Assembly (NCBI GenBank): GCA_014905825.1
Contig: JACGCN010000006.1
Location: 1,364,001 to 1,428,000, forward strand
Source: Lyophyllum atratum
Lineage: Eukaryota > Basidiomycota > Agaricomycetes > Agaricales > Lyophyllaceae
Direction: 5' to 3'
Length of the DNA stretch: 64,000 nt
Part shown: in pieces, positions 54,424 to 64,000 of the stretch
Position numbering within the stretch: position 1 is the stretch's first letter
Layout: every line of letters starts with the position of its first letter
Translations under genes and position numbers: made by a program
The notes under the pieces: generated by a model
Told to the model about the DNA's origin: nothing
The model's database searches: none
The model's input: only the letters and a program-made list of their open reading frames with translations

Positions 54424-55850
54424 TTACCGATCGTACGGCAGCACAATTGAGTTCAGCTGGTAGGCCACTGCCCAGGTGGTGCGTCTGCGGTTCCTTTCCT
54501 TCTCGCTAAGATGCATTTGAACGGCATTTTGATCAGATAGGCCCAGGTCCATAGCCATGCGTACCGCCATCGAGCAGTAAGTCCGGAAAGCTGAAGGCAA
54601 ATCTTAGGGCGGTAGCCAGAGGCGAATGAACAATGACCACTCACAACTTCCTCTGTTGTTCTTATATTCCGACCAAGCGAGCAAAATCAAAGCGTGAAGG
54701 GTGTCCATGTTTCCAATATGCGAGATCGAAGCCCCAATAGTCTGCGAAGTTCGGGTGAATAAAAGGATTGAATGGTTAAACGCTTTGAATTACCTTGGCG
54801 TTATCGAGGTAGGTCTCCGAGACGTTATGCAGACCGCGAACGACGAGCTCCTGTATGTTTTCAGCATACCTTGATATAACGTCAGATGGTGTACGGCTCA
54901 GAAGATCAGGGAGGTAAATATACCTAGAAGCGATGGCGGCAATGCTGTTCGAAAGCATAGGAGGAAGCCTGCGTTCCCAGACCTCTGCTATAACTTGTTC
55001 GTACGCGAGAAATGGAAAATCTCCTGCACAGCGCTCGAAGAAGATGGGTACGAAGTGTTGCATCAGCATGGGATGGGGACACTGTGGTTGGTCGGGATCG
55101 AAAAGGTGGAGGTGACGAGAATTATGTTGATATAATGGTGCGCGAGGATGAGTAGATGGGGTATTATAAGCATATCCTGGGTCGTTTCGCGAGGACTGGA
55201 AGGAAGAGACAGACGGTGAACCAGCATGCCTGGATATCGCTCAGCAACAGATCCTGGTTTGTGATTTGGATGACAAACAACCCATACCTGTGAGATGGGT
55301 CCGCCGGACGACGGGGATCGGGGGGATAGGATTGATACCTGCCATTCGCATCTCCCTCCGCGGCAGAAACCATGCCACTCGCCTTTGGAGAATGCGAGTT
55401 CGAACGAGGATTTGAGTGCGATGACAGTGCGGGGCTCGAAGAGCCAGAAGCAACCGAGAACGCATCCATGGCAGGGTTGGTTTCGGTCCTGTGGTGTCGG
55501 TTGAGAGACGCGGAGAGCGTGATGGAGCGCGAGACTCACCTTTGGTCATCCACGTAGGTTCCAACATTGGGCCCCGCTATCGCGCGGCTTCGTTCAGCGA
55601 AATATCTTTCCCTGTCTCGGAACCGGCATGGTATTTTAGAGGCTTTGCAGGCTTCGCATTTGGTTTCTGGCGACGGTTGCAAACACTTGATCTTCTTAAG
55701 GCGGCTTTAGAGGTGATGTTGAGAAGACAGGATGACATGGGAAGGCTGTGGGACTTACCAGTTATCGCAGGATGTGACGAGACGAGGACGCTTTTTATGG
55801 CCCTGGTTGTGCTGGGGTGACTCGATGATGAATTGGAAGGAGTCGTCCAT
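54424..55850 (-). CDS. Zn2Cys6 fungal transcription factor, C-terminally short
   Basis: Nuclear regulator. Exon 1 (55759-55850) starts MDDSFQFIIESPQHNQGHKK. Exon 2 (55540-55704) completes the cluster SCDNCRLKKIKC, CEAC and PCRFRDRERYF, a Zn2Cys6 DNA-binding motif with an extended loop. A Ser/Pro-rich linker leads into the fungal transcription-factor domain: MQHFVPIFFERCAGDFPFLA, YEQVIAEVWERRLPPMLSNS, NMDTLHALILLAWSEYKNN and YCSMAVRMAMDLGLS. The frame then stops after NSIVLPYDR (TAA at 54424-54426). Family members normally run on for several hundred residues, starting with GRP-type segments. None was found downstream, so this copy looks truncated or its last exons are decayed. Confidence 0.8.
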
Positions 55851-56990
55851 TGGAAGTGCCGATCGGTCGTGATTTCGGAAGTTTGCTTTTAAGGCGCAGA
55901 CTATATACCTCGAGGCAGACTGCGACAGTCACGGGCGTAACGACGATATTAATGGTGGACCAGAAATATACGTTTCACACAGCCGCGATGACAGAAACAG
56001 ATATCCAACGCTGGATTCCAAGGGCAACCAAGGCTCTTTAAACTGTTGCTCCGATCGGATCTTTACCACGCCTGAAAGGAAGCCTTAGCAATCGTTGCAC
56101 AGCCTGGGTGGCTACTAGCCGCCCGAGTCAATGCGCACCGGGCCTTTGTAGCCGTTTCTAGAGTGGATGGAGTGACTGTGGTAACGGTGGGTAAACCGTG
56201 TCACCCATCAAGAGATGCTGCCAGGGTCTGCCAACTGTCCCTCGCTTACTTTGGTCGCCCACATGAGCCACCAATCCCAAAACAAACATCACAGTCCTCT
56301 TTTTTACTCTGGCCTCCTCCCGGCCTACGTTCGTAACCTTCGGCAACATGCTCGTGCCCCCCCACGTGCTGATGCATCACCGCGGCAGACCTTCGATCGA
56401 AACACGCTCTTTAGAATTCAAATATCACGACGACCCCAAAGCAACTCCACGCTCAAATAATGCCAGGCATTGTGCTTGGGAGTTTTGTGAAACTTATCGG
56501 AAGATACCTTGATTCCGCCTACTTCGGTAGGAGGGGATAAAACTTCAATCAAGGAACGCAATCACGGAGCCAATCCTAAGAATGGATCCAGGTGGTCCAT
56601 GTTTGTACATACGTACATATCCAGCTGATACCTGATGGCCTGTTTCGCCTCCGAGCGTCATACCAGTTAGACAATCGTGTGCGCAGGAACCATCCAAAGT
56701 CAACTAGTCGTGCAGGCACCGTTCCAAATTCACAAAGCGCACTGTCAAAAGGAGACAGCAAGCGGTAAGAACAAGCACAAAGAAGTTTTTTGATCACTTC
56801 ATGATGGGTATGAGACAATGAAGAAGTATGCTTGGTGTCATAGTGTAACTCGAAAACTCAAACCTGGTCTACTCGCTATCCCTCGCCCATGCCCTGGAGA
56901 CCTCTATCGGTCTAGTTGAGCAACTTCCTCACGAGTCGCAGTGCTCACATTCGATCCGTGGTTCCCGGAGTCCCATCGACCTCTGGAGGA
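55851..56990. other. Intergenic region, about 1.1 kb
   Basis: Holds the promoter of the Zn2Cys6 factor on its left side and the 3' end of the transporter gene on its right side. Several ORFs under 85 codons occur on both strands without family resemblance. No repeat, tRNA or named motif was recognised. Confidence 0.45.
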
Positions 56991-58760
56991 TTAAATATTG
57001 CGGGCGTCGTCTGCGCCATCTTCACCGACGGTGGCCGAGACTAGGAGTCGGCGGCTGTTGCTTGAGGTTTCATCCTGAAGCAAGCGAAGCTTGATTGGAC
57101 CCAACGCCGAACTTGGGGATATTTTGTACACTCACCTCAAACTCGTCACTGACACGCGAGCCTGATGTTAGACGAACAGTCTCGTCAAGCTCGAGATATC
57201 CGTCATGATCTTCTTGAAGGTCGCCATCGGTCGGAATTGGATTGCCGTGTCCGTCCAAGGGAACTACGGATTCAATGGATTTACGATATTTGTGGTAGGT
57301 AAAGAGGATGATGCCTGTGATGCAGATACTGTCAAGGAGCCGAAGGGTGCCGCCTGCGCTTTAGGACATACCGCATATGGTGATGGAGACCCCGGTGATG
57401 TTGAGCGGTGTAAGCTGGTCACCAAAGAACCAAGCTGAAATCGTGATGGTGGTAACCTCCTTAGCTATTCCAGCGATCGACATCGGGACGACTCCCGTCC
57501 TTTGAATGATACTGCGGAATCGAGGAGCTGATCAGGAATTATGATAAGAGTCACGAACATGCGGACGTTACGAACTAGAATTCGCTCAAGATCATGCAAA
57601 ATGCGATGAAGCCTGGTGCAACAAGGTAGAGGATTGTCTCCATGGTCTTGCCCAGAGTGGCGAAAAAGGCGCTTCTAAAAACTGCAGCCCACGAATCCAC
57701 GATAGCACTGATAATAGCAAGTGTAATTCCCATCGAAGGCGCTAGCCAGTAAATAGTTGCGGCTGGATTGTCTAATCCCATCTTTCGGTTCCGAAGCAGA
57801 AGCTGTGTAAGACTCCAACGAAGGCCACCGAAAGCGCTAGCGCTGAGAACAAGAATTAGCCCTTCCAATACAAATTTCGTCTCTGTCGCAACCATAAGTA
57901 GAACTCCAGAGAATATGAGAAAGATGACGCCGACAAGGCGCCATGAAGGTTTTTCTAGGTGGAAAAGGAATGCGAAGAGGAGGACAAATATTAGCGATGA
58001 TGATTTGCACATAGCTAGGACTATCAATTTCATGGTATTTGGCGCTATTTGAGAGGAAACGTACTATAAAACGATAGCGTTATTGTTTTGAGGGATACAT
58101 TGGACATTCCGATGTCAAGGCTTGATGCAACAGCAGTCGGGAATGCCTTTTTCCTACATGGCGAACATAACAATGAGTTCTGGCGCGTTTGTGGGGAGAC
58201 CAAATGGGAAACACGAGACGGAAGGTGCTGGAATATCCAACTTGAGAGGATCATACAAGTTTCGTATCAAATCCAGTCGATACCAGAATAGACCATCCCT
58301 GTCGTTCTCAAGAAAAATAGGTTCAACATACCCATAATCACTGACAGATGGTGTATTATCCGGTTTGAACCGTTTCGGCCAGAAGTATCGCATGGACGCG
58401 GCGAGGACAAATTGGACAAACATATGAATTGTCGTCACGAAAAGTGGATAGGGAAAGCCAAAATGGTCCTCGGAGAACATCCACTTGTTGTATACAGAGA
58501 GGACAGTTGCAAACAGGAACCTGGAGCAAGGAACAGACGAAATACGCGTCGGTCATGAAAGTATGTGAGGTACACAGCACGTACCATGCGGAAATAAATA
58601 GTGCATTGATTGTCGCATTTCTCCACCACAGTCTTTTCCTTTCTGCGAGGGAAGCAAGATGTATTCCCTGATCAGCAGTGTCTACTATTTCATCAACGTC
58701 GTATGTGAAGGAACGGCGGGGTGGCTGCGTGGAGGACTCGTCCAGCGAATGGCGTGTCAT
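56991..58760 (-). CDS. Triose-phosphate/nucleotide-sugar transporter (TPT family)
   Basis: Multi-pass exchanger of the drug/metabolite superfamily, likely in the Golgi or ER. It starts MTRHSLDESSTQPPRRS, with a hydrophilic N-terminus. Helical segments follow: MFSEDHFGFPYPLFVTTIHM, then FVQFVLAASMRYFWP, KKAFPTAVASSLDIGMSNVS with LKTITLSFYTMCKSSSLIFV, LFAFLFHLEKPSWRLVGVIF, GGLRWSLTQLLLRNRKMG, and GVVPMSIAGIAKEVTTITIS near the end. These are TPT-family landmarks (GLSNVSL..SFYTMCKS). The acidic C-terminal tail (DGDLQEDHDGYLELDE) is continued by a last exon ending GADDARNI at 56991. It resembles SLC35C2 in its tail. The substrate cannot be read from sequence. Confidence 0.87.
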
Positions 58761-58928
58761 GATGCATGAAGGAGAGTAGGCATGTCACGATAAGCGTGTC
58801 ACGGTAACACCCCTATGTACAATCATGATCCAACGTCGCGCTACTTAGCGACTAGGAAAGCCTGTTGCATCATTCTATATCTCTTCAACCACTCCAAGGC
58901 GTCGAGGCATGTCAGATGCACTACCAGA

Positions 58929-59435
58929 CTATGATGCTGAAGCAGGATTTTCGGATTTTGCCTCGCGCCTGTGGAAGAGTTAGTTCACGATACTACCTTT
59001 GTGATAGATGGTCTACCAGGTTCGCCAGTGGTCGAACTGCTTCTGATGGAGATACTCTCGAAGGAATTCGTTCTTTTTCATCTCAGACCGAAACTGCGCA
59101 TGCTGAAGGAGATCAAGGTGATGGAGTGCATGAGGATAACTGATTATAGCCAATCCCAACACCGGTCGTCAGCTTCGTTCAAGCGAGTAGACGACGGAAG
59201 CTGACTGGATGAACCGAGCATAGTCTTTCTCCTTCCAATACTGAAGATATTCCAAAAAGTTGATAAATGCCGGCTGTTCCAAGATATTTTGTTGGGCGAG
59301 AGAATGAAGATAGAAGGGATTGGCCAGGGACTGTACAAACTCCAGTTCCAATTCAAACCTGGCGCGATTTACTGATTTCGGATCGGTGCCAGGCGTCGTA
59401 GGAGCGGCGCGTTGCTCCGCAGAGTTGAGATTCAT
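58929..59435 (-). CDS. MED31: Mediator complex subunit 31 (MED31/Soh1)
   Basis: Middle-module Mediator subunit that contacts MED7. Exons 59206-59435, 59017-59139 and 58929-58968 give 130 residues, the usual size for this very conserved protein. It reads [16 protein letters not shown], then the core [54 protein letters not shown] and [19 protein letters not shown]. Family members usually have Q at the IHYP position, where this gene has H formed across the splice junction. The C-terminus is short ([12 protein letters not shown]). It is head to head with UCHL5 (130 bp apart) and downstream of the transporter promoter. Confidence 0.96.
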
Positions 59436-59565
59436 GGATCTAAGCAATAAAGAGGCATTTATAATTATTTGTGACGCACGCTACGAAGGTAGTGTCACGT
59501 GGTTCAGAGATACGCGTCGTTGGATTTCAATTTTGTTAGATACGGGTCATTCTCACCAGCTTAGG
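59436..59565. promoter_or_regulatory. Divergent promoter MED31 / UCHL5 with a CACGTG E-box
   Basis: 130 bp separate the two start codons. A CACGTG E-box (GTCACGTGGT) lies at 59496-59501, near the centre, 61 bp from the MED31 start and 65 bp from the UCHL5 start. No TATA box was recognised. Confidence 0.6.
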
Positions 59566-60811
59566 ATGTCAGACGAGGACGATAACAGCGGATGGCAGCT
59601 TACAGAGTCCGATCCCGGCGTGTTCACGTAGGTTTCTGTCTTTTTTCACCCATTTCTTCCCCTCACCATTCCTCGCAGAGAGTTGCTCAAAACCCTGGGA
59701 GTGCCTATGATAGTCGACGACCTTTACTCTCTTGATCCTGATACGCTTGCTTCCTTGCAACCGCTCCATGCTCTTATATTTCTCTTCAAGTGGCTCCCAT
59801 CCTCCGCCGACTCTCCGGACACGTCAGCTGGCCAATACGACCCAGATTTTCCCGGGTTCTTTGCGCACCAAGTTGTAAATAACGCCTGCGCCACTCTAGC
59901 CGTACTCAACGCCCTGGGAAATATACCGTCACTTTCCACCGGACCACAACTCGCGGAACTGAACAGCTTCACCACTGGAATGGACCCTCAGACGCGTGGC
60001 ATGGTCATTACAAGCGCCGACTGGCTTCGCGAGGCTCACAACGCACTTTCGCCACCTAGCGCAGTATCACTAGATGGCTTGGGAGTTTCGAAGAAGAGTG
60101 AAGACGCCTATCATTTCGTAGTGTACTTGCCATTTATGGGCGCCGTATACGAGCTTGATGGTCTGAAACAATATCCTGTGCGGCATGGTTCCTACGAAGA
60201 GCGCGGTGAGGGTTGGTTGAAGACAGCTCGGTGAGTTCTCGCTTCAGTAAGGCCTCCTGAATACACCTGAACTCGTGATGATAAAATAGCGAAGTGATCG
60301 AAAGCCGAATAGCTACGTATCCTGTTGGAGCAGTGCGTTTAACACCGAAGGTTCCATCACGCCTTTACTAACTTAGCAATCACCAGCTGGAATTCAGTCT
60401 CCTTAGCCTTCGAGATGACCCTTTACCTGCCCTTCAAACCCGACTTGAAGAGTTTCAGACCTCCGGCAACTCTGCAGCGGTCGCTGAAATCCATTCCCAG
60501 ATCTTGAATGAAAATTCTAAGCGTCAACGCTGGGCTGTAAGCGTTACTTTGATGGTCGATCGGCTTGAGATGAGGTTACTTTGATGGTCGATCGGCTTGA
60601 GATGAATCTGACGCGTTGTTACCCCTCCCTCCCTCACCCTTAGTTCGAGAACAGTCTTCGCAAACACAATCATGTTGGCCTAGTTCATGCCCTTCTCGTC
60701 GCTTTGGCCAGAGGAGGAAAGCTCTCTTCCGCTGAACAACAAGCCAAGGTAATTATGCAAGCACGCATCGAGAAGAAAAAAGCGAGTGGAGAGGATATGG
60801 ACGAAGATTAG
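59566..60811 (+). CDS. UCHL5: Ubiquitin C-terminal hydrolase UCH37/UCHL5
   Basis: Cysteine deubiquitinase of the UCH family that trims ubiquitin at the proteasome (and in INO80 in animals). Exons 59566-59627, 59679-60230, 60290-60332, 60387-60536 and 60644-60811 give 324 residues, close to human UCHL5 (329). The catalytic set is intact: Gln in FFAHQVVNNAC, Cys in NNACATLAVLNAL, His in AYHFVVYLPF and Asp in VYELDGLKQYPV. The C-terminal ULD region (EIHSQILNENSKRQRWA, then NSLRKHNHVGLVHALLVALA, ARIEKKKASGEDMDED) is typical of UCH37 rather than UCHL1/3. The fourth intron (60537-60643) is longer than its neighbours because it holds a 32-bp tandem duplication. Confidence 0.95.
60543..60605 (+). repeat. 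32-bp tandem duplication in a UCHL5 intron
   Basis: The unit starting GTTACTTTGATGGTCGATCG and ending GGCTTGAGATGA(G) occurs at 60543-60574 and again, identical for 31 bases, at 60575-60605. It lies wholly within the fourth intron and leaves both splice sites intact. Confidence 0.95.
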
Positions 60812-61418
60812 TTCCCCGCCATCATCGTGTGTACATGATGTCTAGTCTTTGAACTTGTCAGTACATTCTAAATTCTAGAATTTCGCCAATCACGATCGAG
60901 ACCACCATCGGACGAATGCTCTTCCCGAGGTATCTCTGTGACCCGCGATCGCATCAGTTCTCCGTGCGATACCATTCCTCGAACCTGGGAGCTTTTGGAA
61001 GTACATATGGGCTGATCGGGAGAATTATTCGCGTCCTGTGCCATATCAGTGCGTGTTTTCGCCCAAGTACTTCTGAGGTGCCGCAGCACAGATCCCGCCG
61101 ATTCGTCGTCGGAAAACTTCTAGTTTCCAATGATTTGAACCGACTCCCCTATCTTCTGCTTCCTTGACATTCAGAATATGATTCGCGCATCTGCCAACCA
61201 TGGTGATCACCGGCGACAGTGGGAGCGCTAACGTAGATCACCGTTCAGTCCCCGACATCGCTATGTGCGGCAGGGAGGACTACAAGAGGAAGCCATTGAT
61301 TTCCTGATCTCCAAATTTATGGCCGCTTGACATTGGAATGTCGGGTCCGCAGCAGCATTCTTTAATACCAAAGGCCAGCCCAGTAGGCCAGATCATGGTT
61401 TGGATATATTTAACGACG
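60812..61418. other. Unassigned stretch downstream of UCHL5
   Basis: About 600 bp. A minus-strand reading frame at 60868-61130 (for example KFSDDESAGSVLRHLR and THPRD-like segments without a clear start) is open but matches no family I know. An upstream minus-strand ATG gives MSRKQKIGESVQIIGN before a stop. No gene is claimed. Confidence 0.35.
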
Positions 61419-61748
61419 TCACGTTGCTAGTTCCATTACCCCAGAGCCCACGTCCTCGTCGTGGACGATGAGTCGAACGATTTCGGCAGGCGAAAAAGGG
61501 AAAAATAGTTCATCTGAAGTTCCAATGAGAAACCGTGCAATGTGTGGTGAGTACAAAGCTCTATAAGAGGGACGGCTCAACTCCGCATTCCTCACCACTC
61601 TATCGCAATCCATCCAATGCTCACCAAACTCCTGTCGGACACCCTGATCAGCGAGAATATTCGGTAACAAATCAAACCTGCTCATAACGCGATGTCGGGC
61701 TTCAGGGACTCGGAGGAAGGTCTCAAGATCACATAGGTCACGGATCAT
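61419..61748 (-). CDS. Hypothetical protein fragment
   Basis: A 109-codon frame starting MIRDLCDLETFLRVPEARHR. The composition is protein-like, with regular helices and motifs such as FDLLPNILADQGVRQEFGEH and YSPHIARFLIGTSDELFFPF. Codon use looks like the neighbours. The frame is also open upstream to about 61760 (KYTLP), so an earlier exon is possible. I do not recognise the family. It may be the last exon of an unresolved gene or a gene remnant. Confidence 0.4.
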   Translation of the reverse strand: MIRDLCDLETFLRVPEARHRVMSRFDLLPNILADQGVRQEFGEHWMDCDRVVRNAELSRPSYRALYSPHIARFLIGTSDELFFPFSPAEIVRLIVHDEDVGSGVMELAT

Positions 61749-62002
61749 CGGGAGAGTGTACTTCTTATGTGTGAGTACTTACTTGCTTACATGTTAGAGT
61801 TGTCAATGTGACAGATGATGGTAGTCATTGCTAAACACGACAACAGCTTCAAGTTTCAGATCCATTCCATATTGGTATTCCTGGCATCTTATTTATGACA
61901 TAGGGCAGCAGAATCTTCACATCGGCCGAAACTAGACCAGCTCGGAGGGGCGAATTCTCGTCATGAGTCAAACCTACAGCACATGCGGTGACAGGCAATA
62001 TA

Positions 62003-62975
62003 CTATAAGGAGTTCTCCTCGAGTTCCCTTTCCATCGTTGTGATCATTCGTTCCAAGCCACCAGCGCTAAGTGGGACCTCCAAGGCATGACCATCGTTAG
62101 CGGAGGGCGTACCCAATGAGGGCGATGGCAAACCTCGGGGCGAAGAGGGCATGTCTCTCTGCGGTTCGGACAGGTGTAATCCAGAACTAGACTGTTGTGT
62201 ACGGGGAGAGGCGGCCAGCCTAGGAGAAGGTGGTAGCCCAATCAATCGAGGGGAAGGAGGCAACCCGATCAGTCGTGGAGAAGTTGGCGAGGGCAGAAAT
62301 CGAGGAGCAGGGACCCTTTTCGGCTTCTGCCCTGATTCCTCTGGTGGAGAAATGGTAAGCAGAGGCGGTGGAGGCGGCTTCCGGGTGTTCGGTGAAACCT
62401 CCGACTTCTCCATCTTCGCGGGCGGGGAACGCGACATGCCATCATAAGTCTTGGGAGGAGAGGGAATATCTGGCTGAGCCTGGGGGTGTCGTCCAAAGCC
62501 GAGTTCCTCGTCAGATGCCGCTTTTCGAAGACGCTTCTTGTTCCGGCGAATGATGACGACCACAACGACCAGTAGACATATCAAAAGTATCGTGCCCACC
62601 ACAGCCGTGACAGCCCACATTGAGGATGAGTTGTTTGTAGCAGGAGTGGTAGATCGTAGCCGCAGGACGGGAGAAATCGACTCCTGCCACGTAAGTCAGA
62701 TAATCACGAAGAAGAGGTGGAAGACGGCAACGTACGTGGATAGTTGTGTCCCGTCTTTCCAACCTAGGGTCCTGTACGACATCGTGTGAGGTGCTGCCTG
62801 GTTTCCTGAAAGTGAAAGCATACCAATTAATGACATATTAGCGGTAGAATAGAAAAGTAACGGACTCGAGGTTGCGCGGTGGAATCAACTGAGTATCAAT
62901 GGGTCCAGCCCAGCAACTACCTTGTAGTAAGCTACAAGCCACTAAAAGAAGCAATACAACGCCCATGGAACCCAT
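62003..62975 (-). CDS. Type I single-pass membrane protein with Pro-rich cytosolic tail
   Basis: Exon 1 starts at 62975 with a signal peptide (MGSMGVVLLLLVACSLLQGS, likely cleaved after CWA). A short ectodomain follows (LERRDTTIHESISPVLRLRS, with one NNSS glycosylation site). Then comes a strong membrane helix (WAVTAVVGTILLICLLVVVV) and a stop-transfer RRNKKRLRK. The cytosolic tail is Pro/Ser-rich, with PPPPPLL and repeats PPSPRLIGL, PPSPRLIGL and PPSPRLAA (about 62205-62290), which could bind SH3 or WW domains. It ends TTMERELEENSL. A TATA box (TATAAAA, minus, 63068-63062) sits 87 bp upstream of the ATG. The topology recalls fungal Wsc/Axl2-type sensors, but no ectodomain family is visible. 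Function is unknown. Confidence 0.72.
62205..62290 (-). repeat. Coding Pro-rich repeat in membrane-protein tail
   Basis: Units of about 27 bp encode PPSPRLIGL twice, followed by a diverged PPSPRLAAS. A related TSPRLIGL precedes them. The two central copies are similar at DNA level, which suggests recent tandem duplication. Confidence 0.75.
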
Positions 62976-63696
62976 GACTTATGGCTCCTGGCCGAAGTCG
63001 AAGGGAATGGTGAAGGAGATCAACTCGCGACGTCCAGAACAAGGAGGACCTGTCACATTCGTTTTATATGTGACCCATGACGTGACTCGATGATCGTTTC
63101 CGTGGACACTGGCACTGGCAGTGGAACACGGAGTTCATTGAATCATTCGGAAGCTTGTGAGCAAGTTTCCTCCAGTCCTTCTCTAGCCCGGGCACAACTC
63201 CTAGACACATTTTTCATTCACTGTCAGCGAGGTCTCAGGGCCAAGAGGAAACTATGCTCGGACCGTTGTGCTCAGGCGACCGAACCCCGACCGCTAGACC
63301 CTAGGGGCTTGCAGGGCCACGCTCAATCATATCCCCATCAAAATCATGATTGGTGCTGAAGACCTTCCACCGTGACAGGGAAGGCTCGTGAGAGAGAGCA
63401 GGTTTGGCCTGGGGCGTCGTGGCTTTCTGATCCAGACTTCACCATATGTGACCGTCCATTCATTTTGAACGATTATTTTCAAAATCGATTTTTGGAGTAT
63501 GGTATCGAGACTATTAACTAATGTGACCAGTAGAATTTGCGCTGTTGATACAGCATGATTATCTCGCATGTGGGCAAGCCGACCGCGTATCTAGGATCTG
63601 ATGCGCTTGGTGCTTGCGCATCAACGCCCTGCCAACGGACCGCCCTTCATATACAGGCACCTGTGTAGGTCGATCGTAATTGACTTCCTTGAATCC
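62976..63696. promoter_or_regulatory. Divergent region, type I membrane protein / G-alpha
   Basis: 721 bp between outward start codons. On the minus side TATAAAA is at 63068-63062, and a GTCACGTCATG element is just upstream (near 63077-63087). No coding sequence was recognised; the frame upstream of the G-alpha ATG (63601-63696) is open but lacks conserved content. Confidence 0.5.
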
Positions 63697-64000
63697 ATGG
63701 TGTCCTCTACTACCACAATGAAGCTCGCCCTCGATAATTCCGATCCTCTGACGCTGGCCATGGCGCCACCCCCGAATGAGAAACCGGAAGAACGTCTTGC
63801 CAGGGAAATACGCGAAGAACGCGCTCGTGAAGTCAGTAAACGCATTGATGCTGAACTCAAACTCGCCAAAGCGGCCATGAAGAAGAAGCAAAGCACAGTC
63901 AAGGTTTTGATTCTTGGACAAAGCCTGAGTGGTATGTCTCTCTGTCCTCTCTACATCATAACAGGAAACCGATGCCAGCTGTGGTGACAGGCAAATCAAC
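63697..64000 (+). CDS. G-protein alpha subunit, 5' part
   Basis: Heterotrimeric G-protein alpha subunit, cut by the right window edge. Exon 1 (63697-63931) begins MVSSTTTMKLALDNSDPLTL and includes a charged helix (REIREERAREVSKRIDAELK). It then reaches the phosphate-binding loop: KVLILGQSLSG at the exon end, joined across an intron (63932-63990) to GKST. GQSxSGKST is the G-alpha P-loop form. The N-terminus lacks the MGxxxS myristoylation signal of classical G-alpha proteins and has about 30 extra residues before the helix, as in divergent basidiomycete G-alpha genes. The inner ATG (MKLALDNS) is an alternative start. GTPase, switch and receptor-contact regions lie outside the window. Confidence 0.85.

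Noticed and set aside
1..64000. Defence island, CRISPR, secretion system or biosynthetic gene cluster
   Set aside because: The genes are eukaryotic and mostly housekeeping. One P450 without a neighbouring synthase, terpene cyclase or dedicated transporter does not make a cluster.

Overview
The window is nuclear DNA from a filamentous basidiomycete, most likely an Agaricomycete. Genes are dense and lie on both strands. Almost every gene is cut by many introns of about 45-65 nt, with GT..AG ends and a CTRAY-type branch site. Several families are typical of mushroom-forming fungi: a DUF6533-like membrane protein, a BTB protein, a Git3-like receptor, and tandem YCII proteins. There are no prokaryotic features, no CRISPR, no rRNA, no tRNA that I can support, and no recognisable transposon. 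Most exon structures were worked out by hand from splice sites, reading frame and family resemblance. They are predictions without transcript evidence.

Layout, 1-30 kb: the 5' half of ATP-type PEP carboxykinase (-, runs off the left edge); a NAA50/60-like N-acetyltransferase (+); the nuclease subunit SLX1 with a long AT-hook tail (+); Mediator subunit MED14 (-, 20 exons); a SCYL1/CEX1-type pseudokinase (+); a CSC1/TMEM63 channel (+); DASH subunit DAD2 (-); Mediator MED12 (+); a RING protein with a one-base frame lesion (-); two tandem YCII-domain genes (+); mitochondrial enoyl-CoA hydratase (+); a tiny DMAC1/DUF4536-type membrane protein (-, 74 aa in three exons); and a BTB protein (+).

Layout, 31-64 kb: a cytochrome P450 (+); a Mtf2-like mitochondrial protein (+); a WW-WW-MyTH4-RhoGAP protein (-); the SAM-domain RNA-binding protein VTS1 (-); an O-fucosyltransferase-like Golgi protein (-, intronless); an HDHD5/CECR5-type HAD protein (+); a C2H2 plus Zn2Cys6 transcription factor (+); a DUF218 membrane protein (+); a Git3-like 7TM receptor (-); a DUF6533-like multi-pass protein (-); a short Zn2Cys6 factor that ends abruptly (-); a triose-phosphate/nucleotide-sugar transporter (-); Mediator MED31 (-); the deubiquitinase UCH37/UCHL5 (+); a small unknown ORF (-); a type I membrane protein (-); and the 5' end of a G-protein alpha subunit (+, runs off the right edge).

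The content is mostly housekeeping. Three Mediator subunits (backbone MED14, kinase-module MED12, middle-module MED31) lie in 54 kb, each head to head with an unrelated gene. Three mitochondrial-type genes cluster at 26-29 kb. A signalling and membrane stretch (49-64 kb) holds two multi-pass proteins, a transporter, a type I membrane protein and a G-alpha gene. I found no clear novel multi-gene system. The most unusual items are the repeat-built AT-hook tail on SLX1, the pentapeptide array in VTS1, three GC-AG introns, and several small frame breaks that could be decay, very short introns or base-calling errors.
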